From Saprospiraceae bacterium (GTDB lineage Bacteria; Bacteroidota; Bacteroidia; Chitinophagales; Saprospiraceae), in contig JABDJE010000203.1 of NCBI GenBank assembly GCA_013002625.1, forward strand, positions 1 to 6,085: DNA of 6,085 bases, written 5' to 3'. Made by a program: the position numbers and the translations under genes. Positions 1-6,085 of the stretch are shown here, piece by piece (within the stretch, counting starts at the first letter, position 1; each line of letters begins with the position of its first letter). Below the pieces are notes generated by a model, which was not told the DNA's origin, did no database searches, and was given only the letters and a program-made list of their open reading frames with translations.

Positions 1-197
1 TGCAATTGTATCAAATACATACCCGCATCAAGTGTGCCTCTATCCATGTCCAAGCGCATCTTTCCTGTACCGCTCTGTCCCTGGTATATATCTCTGATCT
101 TACGACCATCTATTGAAAGTAGAGACAATTGTACAAACGTATCCTCTTCGAGTTGGAATTCGATCTGTGCCGCATTGTCCATAGGATTCGGAAAGAC
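1..197 (-). other. T9SS type A C-terminal sorting domain (partial), inside the propeller gene
   Basis: Residues 982-1046 of the propeller protein read VFPNP, then alternating hydrophobic strands (IEFQL, VQLSLLSIDGRKI), and finish with LDAGMYLIQL. This order (FPNP motif, 'D-x-x-G-R' turn, 'L-x-x-G-x-Y' near the end) is that of the Bacteroidota Por secretion C-terminal domain. In characterised systems this domain directs passage through the type IX secretion translocon and is removed by the PorU-type sortase. The final strand and stop codon lie beyond the left window edge. Confidence 0.85.
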
Positions 198-3140
198 ATT
201 GAGCGATGCGTTTAAACTTGCTTTGATGTTATCCACGGATGTTTGTAACAGTTCAGAGTTATTGAGTGTCCAGATTCCTCGCCCGTGCGTGGCCAGGACA
301 ATTTCGTCATTCACAATCTTCATTTGCCATATGGCAACCGCTGGTAAGCCATAGTCTACATAAGCCCAATTGGCACCACCATCGATCGATTCAAAGATAC
401 CTATCTCTGTTCCCACCCAAATGCGTTGCTCATCCCATGGCATGACCAAGAGACAGTAAACGGCTACATCCGGAAATCCATTGTTGCTTTCAGTACCGCC
501 TGGATAATAACCTGATAGATCTGTCCAGCTGTTACCCAGATCGTCGGTCATGACCACCTTCGGTGATCCCCGTTGAGAGAATAAAGCATAAGCTGTATTG
601 GGATCGCTTGGATGTGTTGTGATACCGGTAACCAGGCCAAGATTCGTTCCTGTAAGATGTCTGGCCGGTTGGAAAGTCAGTCCAGCATCTGTGGAAACGC
701 ATATGCGTGAATCTGAGCTCATTCGGCTTCCAGACCACACTACGCCTGGATCTGCCAGGCTGATAGCTGTTGGAGCACCATAACTGGAGTTGAAATCCCA
801 ATTGCTCGGCATCTCAATAACCTCCCAGCTTTCTGCAAAATCAGGCGAACGCAATAAGCCGGAATCGCTTACCATAAAGACCAAGTCCGGATTGAGTTGT
901 GATGACGCAAGCCGCGTTAGGAAGGGGCCTTCACTGTCCGGCAATGGAACATAGACCCAACTTTGACCTTCGTTGTATGATTTATAGAGGTTGTTGAATT
1001 GGGATGTTTCAAGAATAAGATTCGTGTTATCATAATGCCAAGCACATTCAAAACCATCGCCACTTGGTGCATCCACCCATGAGGCGGTCTCATCCGGCTC
1101 TGAAGGGGAAAGCCATGTGCCATTATCCTGTGTCCCTCCGATAAACCGGTTGTCACCGTTCATTTTATCGACACCATAAAACTGGGAAGTATTGTATCCA
1201 TTTAGTGTGGTTGCATTTCCATCGTTAAAGCTGTCGCCTGTTTGTTTGAAGGTGGCACCGTTGTCGGTTGAAAAAGCAACCCCACCATCGTTGGCATTTA
1301 GTACATAAAATGATTCTGTTGCAGAATCGCGTGGTATCATAATTATGTTGTGATGATCCACATGAACGCCTTTACTTCCGACATCTTCGACATCACTGTA
1401 GGCACCATAACCATCTGTTATTGGAGCAAAATCACTGATCAATCCGGCAGCATTTACCGTCTTGAATGAGATCTTACCTTCTGGAAAGCTGTCTTTCGAT
1501 CCTTCATAATCACTAGGTCTGCCCATGAAAAAATAATACTGTCCTTTATATACAGGATTATCTGTCGCTATTCTTGTATTGGCTGTGTCTGCGTAGGTTA
1601 TGCTGTTGGTTATGACAACATCATGAATATTATTGGATCCACCTGAATAATCTTCATAGGTCCATTCTCCGTTACCATCAACATCAAATACAGACATTGC
1701 AATTTGTCGGTCATTGTCCAGATCCCAAGCTTCAAAAGGGACATCTATCATTTCACCAAATGAAAAACCGAAAGTGATTAGATTAACTTCAATAAGGTGT
1801 GCCTTGGATGTAATGCCTTCACCAAATCTGATTTCGACATCGACCAAGTCTTCTTCTGTAATTTCCAAACTTACAGGAAGACCATTGAAAAGTGATTCTG
1901 CCCATCCCCCGGGTTCATCCGTAAACTGACTATTATCTATTGGATCGATGAAATCGGTATCGTTGTCATATTCATCAAATTGCAAAACTGTTCCCAATTC
2001 ATCTCCTAGCTTAATTTCCATCATTGAAGATTGACCTGCCACCCAGACCAGACTGTCATTGTATGGATGAACCGCAATTGTATTATCATACCATCCCTGA
2101 TTAGCCAACCAGTTGGGTTGCCTTCCAGAGAAGATCGCCTTTGTTACGGTTCTGAACGTATCGCGTGTGAAGTAAAGGCATGAACCACCATTTACTTCAC
2201 AGGATAAATAAGCAACACCTGCATCCTGAGGCGAAATTGCCATTTCAATTCTACGCTCACCGTCGGGTACACTCCATAATGGCGCCCATGTTTCACCGCC
2301 ATCAATGGACCGATGCACACCAACCCGATTAAGTGTGGCATATATTACATTGAAGTCATCCGGTGACGTTACCAGCTGTTGAATAAGCGTATTGTTTCTT
2401 GATAGTTTAGATTCCCACGTAATACCACCATCGGTCGTCTTATATATTCGAGATGTTCTGCTGCCTCCAAACCACTTGCTTCTTGTACAGACCAGAACTT
2501 CATTTTCATCTTCGGGATTAACTATAATTCTGGATATGTATGCAAAGTTGTTATCATCGGCGGTAGATTCCAGAAGTTCCCAGTTATGTCCTCGATCGGT
2601 GCTTTTCCATATTCCCGTACCTGCGATGGCTGGAAGACTACCAATGCCTTCACCAGTACCGACATATATGACATCATTATTTGAAGCAGACATGGCCATA
2701 GCCGATGTCGCCATACTTGTGATGTTCGTTGTGCGCAATTCCCATGATTCTCCGGCATCATCCGTATACCAGACACCACCACCAACCGACCCCAGGAACC
2801 AAGTTCTTGCAGTGCTGTCAGAAGGATCTACGACAAGATCTCTTGTGCGTCCCGCAACATTGGCAGGACCTCTTTCTCTCCAATCCAGGCTTGCTGACGT
2901 TCGTGTGGTCGATTTTGCTTTCTTTAGCTCCTGCGCAACATCACCAATACCGTAGCTGTGTGTTGCTTCGCCAGGCGCAGTTCTGATCAGGTTATGAATC
3001 TCCTGGAAATAGGCAGGACCGTTTTTATGTTGGATTTCAAATGGTTCAGAAATAACTTCAGTGTTATTCTGGCATCCAAGCATAATAATAAATAGAACGA
3101 ATAAAGTGCAAAGGCCTCTGAGGGTTAGATTGGAATACAT
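1..3140 (-). CDS. Sortilin/BNR-type beta-propeller protein with T9SS type A sorting domain (3' end cut by window edge)
   Basis: The frame is open from ATG (3138-3140 complement) to the window edge: 1046 codons with no internal stop. Residues 1-23 form a short signal (hydrophobic core about 9-21) ending in M-L-G-C23, a lipobox-like site. The propeller begins at about W87 with the family signature WRERGP..VAGRTR (87-100) and carries about ten Asp-boxes (S/T-x-D-x-G-x-x-W/F) ending at W133, W187, W242, W285, F631, W728, W772, F823, W872 and W925. Other family marks are VHVDHHN (592-598), NDGGV just before the fifth Asp-box, and THGRGIW (951-957). An insert of about 200 residues (about 383-585) interrupts the propeller. 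Residues 982-1046 start VFPNP and end AGMYLIQL, typical of the T9SS type A C-terminal domain; probably only 10-20 residues are missing. Family knowledge: such proteins are secreted or surface-displayed and often named 'glycosyl hydrolase' or 'sortilin' without proven activity. No catalytic residues can be assigned. It follows the small lipoprotein gene in the same direction and may be co-transcribed with it. No Shine-Dalgarno is visible; the start is chosen because it gives a complete signal sequence. Confidence 0.9.
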   Translation of the reverse strand, partial: MYSNLTLRGLCTLFVLFIIMLGCQNNTEVISEPFEIQHKNGPAYFQEIHNLIRTAPGEATHSYGIGDVAQELKKAKSTTRTSASLDWRERGPANVAGRTRDLVVDPSDSTARTWFLGSVGGGVWYTDDAGESWELRTTNITSMATSAMAMSASNNDVIYVGTGEGIGSLPAIAGTGIWKSTDRGHNWELLESTADDNNFAYISRIIVNPEDENEVLVCTRSKWFGGSRTSRIYKTTDGGITWESKLSRNNTLIQQLVTSPDDFNVIYATLNRVGVHRSIDGGETWAPLWSVPDGERRIEMAISPQDAGVAYLSCEVNGGSCLYFTRDTFRTVTKAIFSGRQPNWLANQGWYDNTIAVHPYNDSLVWVAGQSSMMEIKLGDELGTVLQFDEYDNDTDFIDPIDNSQFTDEPGGWAESLFNGLPVSLEITEEDLVDVEIRFGEGITSKAHLIEVNLITFGFSFGEMIDVPFEAWDLDNDRQIAMSVFDVDGNGEWTYEDYSGGSNNIHDVVITNSITYADTANTRIATDNPVYKGQYYFFMGRPSDYEGSKDSFPEGKISFKTVNAAGLISDFAPITDGYGAYSDVEDVGSKGVHVDHHNIIMIPRDSATESFYVLNANDGGVAFSTDNGATFKQTGDSFNDGNATTLNGYNTSQFYGVDKMNGDNRFIGGTQDNGTWLSPSEPDETASWVDAPSGDGFECAWHYDNTNLILETSQFNNLYKSYNEGQSWVYVPLPDSEGPFLTRLASSQLNPDLVFMVSDSGLLRSPDFAESWEVIEMPSNWDFNSSYGAPTAISLADPGVVWSGSRMSSDSRICVSTDAGLTFQPARHLTGTNLGLVTGITTHPSDPNTAYALFSQRGSPKVVMTDDLGNSWTDLSGYYPGGTESNNGFPDVAVYCLLVMPWDEQRIWVGTEIGIFESIDGGANWAYVDYGLPAVAIWQMKIVNDEIVLATHGRGIWTLNNSELLQTSVDNIKASLNASLNVFPNPMDNAAQIEFQLEEDTFVQLSLLSIDGRKIRDIYQGQSGTGKMRLDMDRGTLDAGMYLIQL

Positions 3141-3258
3141 AGATCGAGAATTTACTGTAATATAATTGAAGGATTAGATTTTGTTTGTAAAATAGTAATG
3201 AAATGGTAGATGTTCTTACTGAACTGTGTAATATTCCATTTAAACTTACCCATAGGAA

Positions 3259-3675
3259 TTAAAAAAAGCCACCAGTAAACCTCTTCCGCTTTTGAACATT
3301 GTAACGATATACATTGTCATTGGCATCGGGATTATCAGGGTTCGGTATGCCTTTCATGGCTTCAGCTTCAACAATGAAGTCTCGTATCCAGCTGACTTTG
3401 CCGCCGCGCAGATTATCGTTGAAGATCACCTCCATACTGCTAACTTCTATTACTTCGAAGCGTAGGGTAGGAAAGGGGTCTGAGGGTTTGATCTTATGAG
3501 CTTTAGAGAGAATGACATATTCTTTGCTTTCATTGTAATCAACGACGAAGTCATTCCCAAATCTTTCCACGGCATAGTCTTGTACCGGATCTGGTTGAGG
3601 CTTGACGCCTTTGTTACATGAAATATATACAAGCAAAGATACTACCACTATCATTTTCATAAAATGAAAACTCAT
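3259..3675 (-). CDS. Small putative lipoprotein of unknown function
   Basis: This encodes 138 residues that I do not recognise as a named family. The N-terminus has a hydrophobic run (I9-I18) ending V-Y-I-S-C20, a plausible but non-canonical lipobox (Y at -3). The mature part would be about 118 residues, anchored in the envelope. A second in-frame ATG at residue 6 (3658-3660 complement) would give the shorter, classical MKM-hydrophobic-SC signal and may be the real start; neither start has a clear Shine-Dalgarno. The mature chain looks beta-rich and polar. It has an Asn/Pro/Asp-rich stretch at about 112-121 (NPDNPDANDN) and a basic KRKR at 129-132 before the end GGFF. It lies 118 bp upstream of the propeller gene on the same strand with no convincing terminator between, so co-transcription is possible. 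Coding status rests on the lipoprotein-like start and on the lack of a better frame here. Function unknown. Confidence 0.72.
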   Translation of the reverse strand: MSFHFMKMIVVVSLLVYISCNKGVKPQPDPVQDYAVERFGNDFVVDYNESKEYVILSKAHKIKPSDPFPTLRFEVIEVSSMEVIFNDNLRGGKVSWIRDFIVEAEAMKGIPNPDNPDANDNVYRYNVQKRKRFTGGFF

Positions 3676-3719
3676 TTACAATTGTTTTCTTAAAAGTAAT
3701 GATTATGAATGGGTATTTA

Positions 3720-3760
3720 AATATCAAATTTCGTTGTCTAAATGATAAATCACAAAACCT
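3720..3760 (-). promoter_or_regulatory. Candidate Bacteroidota-type promoter for the small lipoprotein gene
   Basis: On the minus strand, TTG (3753-3755) is followed after 20 bases by GAAATTTG (3725-3732). The Bacteroidota consensus is TTG, about 19 bases, then TAnnTTTG. Only the first base of the -7 box departs from consensus. Transcription would start near 3720, giving a leader of about 45 bases. In this AT-rich gap a chance match is quite possible. Confidence 0.3.
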
Positions 3761-3813
3761 TAGTTGATTTCTGGGGGTAACATATCATTATTTAGTAATT
3801 CTTACTTAGGGAA

Positions 3814-3836
3814 AGAGGTCTTTTGCTGATACCTCT
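3814..3836 (+). promoter_or_regulatory. Short hairpin in the leader of the protease gene
   Basis: AGAGGT (3814-3819) and ACCTCT (3831-3836) are perfect inverted arms separated by 11 bases. The element ends 29 bases before the protease ATG. It could be an operator-like inverted repeat or an RNA hairpin in the 5' leader. There is no following T-tract, so it is not a terminator. A 6-bp stem can occur by chance. Confidence 0.3.
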
Positions 3837-3865
3837 AAAATATTAATCACTTAAAACTTACAATT

Positions 3866-5821
3866 ATGTTTCCTAAGCAACTTACATTGCAAAATGGCAG
3901 TAAAGTCAAACTTGCAGATGATCTGATTTACCTAAAGTTTAGTAAATCATTATCATCTCGATCTCAAACTGCTCTTCTTAAAAAATACAATCTAAAAATT
4001 CATGAAATAAAGTCTGAAAATAAGGAAGAAGAGCTTAGGCCAAATAATAACGCCTTCGGCGCCTTCGTCAATGTTTCAAAACTTTCAGCTGCCTTAGTGA
4101 AGGAGTTAAATGCTTCTTCTAATATTGAGTCTATTAATCCGGTATACTACAATGACAAAGATTTGCGAGATAGTTATTTCTCGCCTTTATCCAATGTTTT
4201 AATAATTGAACTTGAAGATTCGATTGGTGAAGAGCTTCTAGACTATCTTAAATCAAAATCCATTTCAATCAATAGGAATCGATCCAAATATCTTAATGGC
4301 AAATTCGTCGTACAACTTGAAAAAGAAAATGCTTTAGAAGCTGCATCAGACCTTAAGAGAAGCAAAAAGATTAAAGACACTTATTTCGAAAAAGTACCAT
4401 TAATTAAACCTACTTGTTGGACTTCAAATGACAATTTAATTAACATTCAATGGAATTTGGAAAGAATTGAATGGCATAAAGACTTTGTAAAATGTGCTAA
4501 TTCTGCTGTAGTTTCAGTCATTGATGAAGGGTGTGATTTAAATCATCCTGACATGAATTATGTGTCACCTGGATTAAATCTTGGAACTATGATGCCTAAT
4601 GGAAGTCCTACAGGTAATCATGGAACTGCTTGTGCAGGGATTGCAAGTGCTATTACAGACAATTCAACTGGGGTAGCGAGTGTATCGAATACGAAAGTAT
4701 TGCCGTTGGCAGTCCAAACCTGGTCAGACGTTGAAATTGCAAGTGGTATAAATTATTCTGCTGATTATGGTGCAGATGTAATTTCTATGAGTTTTGGAGT
4801 TTACGATAGCTGGAATTTCTGGAATTATAATTTGATAGATCCAGCAATCGTTTACGCTAATAATTTGAATGTCTTCATGTGTGCTGCAACAGGTAATGAA
4901 AACAATGGATCTATTAATAGATATCCTTCAAAACATCCATTAGTTTTAGCAATTGGAGGATCAAACAAAGATGACCGCAGAAAAAGTATAGGAGATACAT
5001 CTGCTGAATCTTGGTGGGGTGCAAGCTATGGTTTAGAACAATACCAAAACAGTTGGGTTGGCGTTGGTGTTGTTGCACCTTGTTTGCAAATTCCAACTAC
5101 CGATATTCTTGGGAGTACTGGATATTCATCGGGAGATTATTACAATAGCTTCAACGGTACATCTTCTGCAACTCCTCAGGTGGCAGGATTAGCTGCACTG
5201 ATTAAATCACATCATCCTGAAGCTTCAAATACAAGTATCAGACAAATCATTGAGAAGTCTTGTGATAAAGCTGGTGGTTATGTTTACAGCTTTGATCCTC
5301 GTTTCCCGAGTTCATCATGGAATCAAGAAATGGGTTATGGTAGAATTAATGTACGCAGAGCTTTGAAATTGGCAGCTGAAAAATTTGGAGATTGTTGTGA
5401 AACTAATTGTTGCCCTAAAGATTCTAAGGTAGCTTTTTCTGTTCAAGGTGGCAAACATGTTTCTCAAGGTCCTGATACTAGAGTTAAGTTTACTAAAACA
5501 ATAATAAACGAAGGTGGAGGTTGGGCAAATCATGAGTTCAAGGCTCCTGAAAGAGGATGTTATTATTTCGATTTAAATTTTGTAAAAGATTCATATTATC
5601 ACGGAGGTACTACAGATGATGTACAACTCTATCTCGTAAAGAATGGAGCACGTATTGATGGCGCTGCTTGGTCAGGTGAAGGTGCTGGAAGAAGAGGAAC
5701 AGGTGCATTCAGTGTGATCGTAGATCTCGACAAAAATGATATAATTCGGGTTTACGTACATAGCGACGGTAGTCCGGTAAGACATTTATCCAAGTATTAT
5801 TTAACTGGATTCAAGGTTTAA
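3866..5821 (+). CDS. Subtilisin-family (S8) serine peptidase with C-terminal C1q/TNF-like domain
   Basis: This is a 651-residue endopeptidase of the subtilase family. The catalytic triad is visible: D220 in VIDEG with downstream NHPD, H252 in NHGTACAG, S433 in NGTSSATPQVAG, and probable oxyanion N344 in ATGNENN. The catalytic domain spans about 190-500. The N-terminal 180 residues hold two propeptide-like modules (about 17-98 and 107-177), each with a beta-alpha-beta-beta-alpha-beta pattern, resembling inhibitory propeptides of the fervidolysin/I9 type. A linker CCETNCC (510-516) leads to a 130-residue C-terminal domain (about 520-651). This domain carries C1q landmarks: AFSV at its start, VKFTKTIINEGGGW (to W553), F-x-x-P-x-x-G-C-Y-Y-F (to F568), L-x-K-N-D before the penultimate strand, and a final TGFKV. 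C1q-like domains normally trimerise and bind ligands. No hydrophobic Sec signal peptide, lipobox or T9SS domain is visible, so location is uncertain. The ATG at 3866 is the only reasonable start. The gene stands alone, divergent from its left neighbour, and ends 7 bases before a strong terminator. Protease assignment is very secure; the C1q-like call is from pattern only. Confidence 0.95.
   Translation: MFPKQLTLQNGSKVKLADDLIYLKFSKSLSSRSQTALLKKYNLKIHEIKSENKEEELRPNNNAFGAFVNVSKLSAALVKELNASSNIESINPVYYNDKDLRDSYFSPLSNVLIIELEDSIGEELLDYLKSKSISINRNRSKYLNGKFVVQLEKENALEAASDLKRSKKIKDTYFEKVPLIKPTCWTSNDNLINIQWNLERIEWHKDFVKCANSAVVSVIDEGCDLNHPDMNYVSPGLNLGTMMPNGSPTGNHGTACAGIASAITDNSTGVASVSNTKVLPLAVQTWSDVEIASGINYSADYGADVISMSFGVYDSWNFWNYNLIDPAIVYANNLNVFMCAATGNENNGSINRYPSKHPLVLAIGGSNKDDRRKSIGDTSAESWWGASYGLEQYQNSWVGVGVVAPCLQIPTTDILGSTGYSSGDYYNSFNGTSSATPQVAGLAALIKSHHPEASNTSIRQIIEKSCDKAGGYVYSFDPRFPSSSWNQEMGYGRINVRRALKLAAEKFGDCCETNCCPKDSKVAFSVQGGKHVSQGPDTRVKFTKTIINEGGGWANHEFKAPERGCYYFDLNFVKDSYYHGGTTDDVQLYLVKNGARIDGAAWSGEGAGRRGTGAFSVIVDLDKNDIIRVYVHSDGSPVRHLSKYYLTGFKV
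3914..4396 (+). repeat. Tandem duplicated propeptide-like modules inside the protease
   Basis: Residues about 17-98 and 107-177 can be aligned by eye. DLIYLKFSKSL pairs with NVLIIELEDSI as strand 1. LLKKYNLKI pairs with LLDYLKSKSI as helix and strand. GAFVNVSKLSAALVKEL pairs with GKFVVQLEKENALEAASDL as strand and second helix. IESINPVY pairs with IKDTYFEK as the last strand. This is the secondary-structure order of subtilase inhibitory propeptides. Identity is low, so this is divergent duplication at protein level, not a DNA repeat. Confidence 0.5.
5423..5818 (+). other. C1q/TNF-like domain at the C-terminus of the protease
   Basis: Residues about 520-651, roughly 130 residues, match the usual length of a C1q domain. 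Visible landmarks are AFSV near the start, an N-x-G-x-x-W segment, P-x-x-G-x-Y-x-F in the middle, a Leu-x-Lys-Asn-Asp turn, and a closing T-G-F. Alternatives are another jelly-roll or PPC-like beta-sandwich commonly attached to bacterial peptidases. The central GYYF-type motif and the closing GF make C1q the better guess. Confidence 0.6.
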
Positions 5822-5828
5822 TTATTAG

Positions 5829-5858
5829 ATGGGTGCTTGAGAGCACCCATTTTTTTTT
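5829..5858 (+). terminator. Rho-independent terminator of the protease gene
   Basis: ATGGGTGCT (5829-5837) and AGCACCCAT (5842-5850) form a perfect 9-bp stem with loop TGAG, followed by an unbroken run of T to 5858. It begins 7 bases after the protease stop codon, so the protease transcript is expected to end here. Confidence 0.93.
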
Positions 5859-6085
5859 AAACTTTTTAATTTTAAAATTATGGAGTGCTCCTATATTTTA
5901 AACTTTGAGAATTTTATGAATTTTACTTGGAGAGTAATTTAGTTATTAGAGTTTGAACTACAATTTGTCTCATATTAATTTTAAGTAGGCTTAACTATAA
6001 AACTCTGTGCCTAATCACCTTTGACGGTTTAAAGTTGACGATATCCTCCATAATTAATTGTAATAAAATTTATGGGGTCAAAAAG
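5859..6085. other. AT-rich intergenic region with no supported gene
   Basis: There are 227 bases after the terminator. No reading frame longer than a few tens of codons is credible on either strand. It contains an imperfect inverted repeat (5871-5902), a small inverted repeat TTAAG/CTTAA (5981-5994) and two copies of TTGACG (6021-6026 and 6035-6040). An ATG at 6072 on the plus strand might begin a gene that runs off the right edge, but only four codons are visible. Confidence 0.6.
5871..5902. repeat. Imperfect inverted repeat downstream of the protease terminator
   Basis: TTTAAAAT (5871-5878) is the exact reverse complement of ATTTTAAA (5895-5902). Inside them GGAG (5882-5885) opposes CTCC (5888-5891), with TAT on both sides as mismatched positions. 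The centre has only two bases, so this fits a protein-binding dyad better than an RNA hairpin. The outer arms are pure A/T in an AT-rich region and could match by chance. Confidence 0.3.

Larger units (their letters stand above)
3676..3865. other. Divergent intergenic region between lipoprotein and protease genes
   Basis: This is 190 bases of AT-rich DNA between two divergently transcribed genes, so it should hold both promoters. The minus-strand side has one weak promoter candidate. On the plus strand no clear TTG-N19-TAnnTTTG pair was found; the only TTTG (about 3822-3825) lacks the upstream TA. The protease ATG is preceded by A/T-rich sequence with no Shine-Dalgarno, as is common in this phylum. 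The only structured element seen is the hairpin at 3814-3836. Confidence 0.6.

Noticed and set aside
1..60. Apparent frameshift near the left end of the propeller gene
   Set aside because: A first-pass translation gave an odd ending, but a codon-by-codon check keeps one frame from 3140 down to position 3, ending GAGMYLIQL as expected for the sorting domain.
34..354. Plus-strand open frame of 106 codons
   Set aside because: It is antisense to the end of the propeller and the T9SS domain, which are clearly coding on the minus strand.
2392..2955. Plus-strand open frame of 187 codons
   Set aside because: It lies entirely antisense to the continuous propeller reading frame, whose Asp-box repeats and family motifs are unmistakable; the translation shows no domain or signal.
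3141..3258. Terminator or promoter between the lipoprotein and propeller genes
   Set aside because: No GC-rich stem with a T-tract and no TAnnTTTG box was found on the minus strand.
5927..5955. Promoter-like TTG ... TAGAGTTTG on the plus strand
   Set aside because: The -7 box has one extra base (TAnnnTTTG) and the spacing is 17; no supported gene follows, and such matches are frequent in AT-rich DNA.
5995..6051. Minus-strand mini-ORF of 18 codons starting at 6051
   Set aside because: Too short, with no Shine-Dalgarno, known motif or supporting context.
6072..6085. Possible gene start ATG at the right edge
   Set aside because: Only four codons are visible and there is no ribosome binding signal; it cannot be supported.

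Overview
The window looks like part of a Bacteroidota chromosome (Flavobacteriia/Cytophagia/Saprospiria-like). The main evidence is a C-terminal type IX secretion (T9SS, Por) sorting domain on the left-hand protein, two short lipoprotein-type signal sequences, start codons preceded by A/T-rich sequence instead of a Shine-Dalgarno motif, and an AT-rich composition. No rRNA, tRNA, CRISPR array, insertion sequence or attachment site could be seen.

Layout. (1) Positions 3140 to 1, minus strand: one uninterrupted reading frame of 1046 visible codons, cut by the left window edge close to its true C-terminus. I translated it codon by codon and found no stop or frameshift. It encodes a large sortilin/BNR-type beta-propeller protein with about ten Asp-box repeats, an inserted domain of about 200 residues, and a T9SS type A sorting domain. 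(2) Positions 3675 to 3259, minus strand: a small unrecognised lipoprotein, co-directional with and upstream of gene 1, 118 bp apart. (3) Positions 3676 to 3865: a divergent intergenic region with a weak candidate promoter for the lipoprotein and a small hairpin in front of gene 3. (4) Positions 3866 to 5821, plus strand: a 651-residue subtilisin-family (S8) serine peptidase with a complete Asp/His/Ser triad (D220, H252, S433), a doubled propeptide-like N-terminal region, a CC-x3-CC linker and a C-terminal C1q/TNF-like domain. (5) Positions 5829 to 5858: a strong rho-independent terminator. (6) Positions 5859 to 6085: an AT-rich gap with imperfect repeats and no supported gene.

The left pair appears to encode cell-envelope or secreted surface proteins and may be co-transcribed. 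The protease is transcribed divergently as a single-gene unit. Its composition is visibly more AT-rich than the propeller gene. No sequence evidence links it functionally to the left genes. The most unusual object is the protease: a eukaryotic-looking C1q-like recognition or trimerisation module on a bacterial subtilase that has no recognisable Sec signal peptide.
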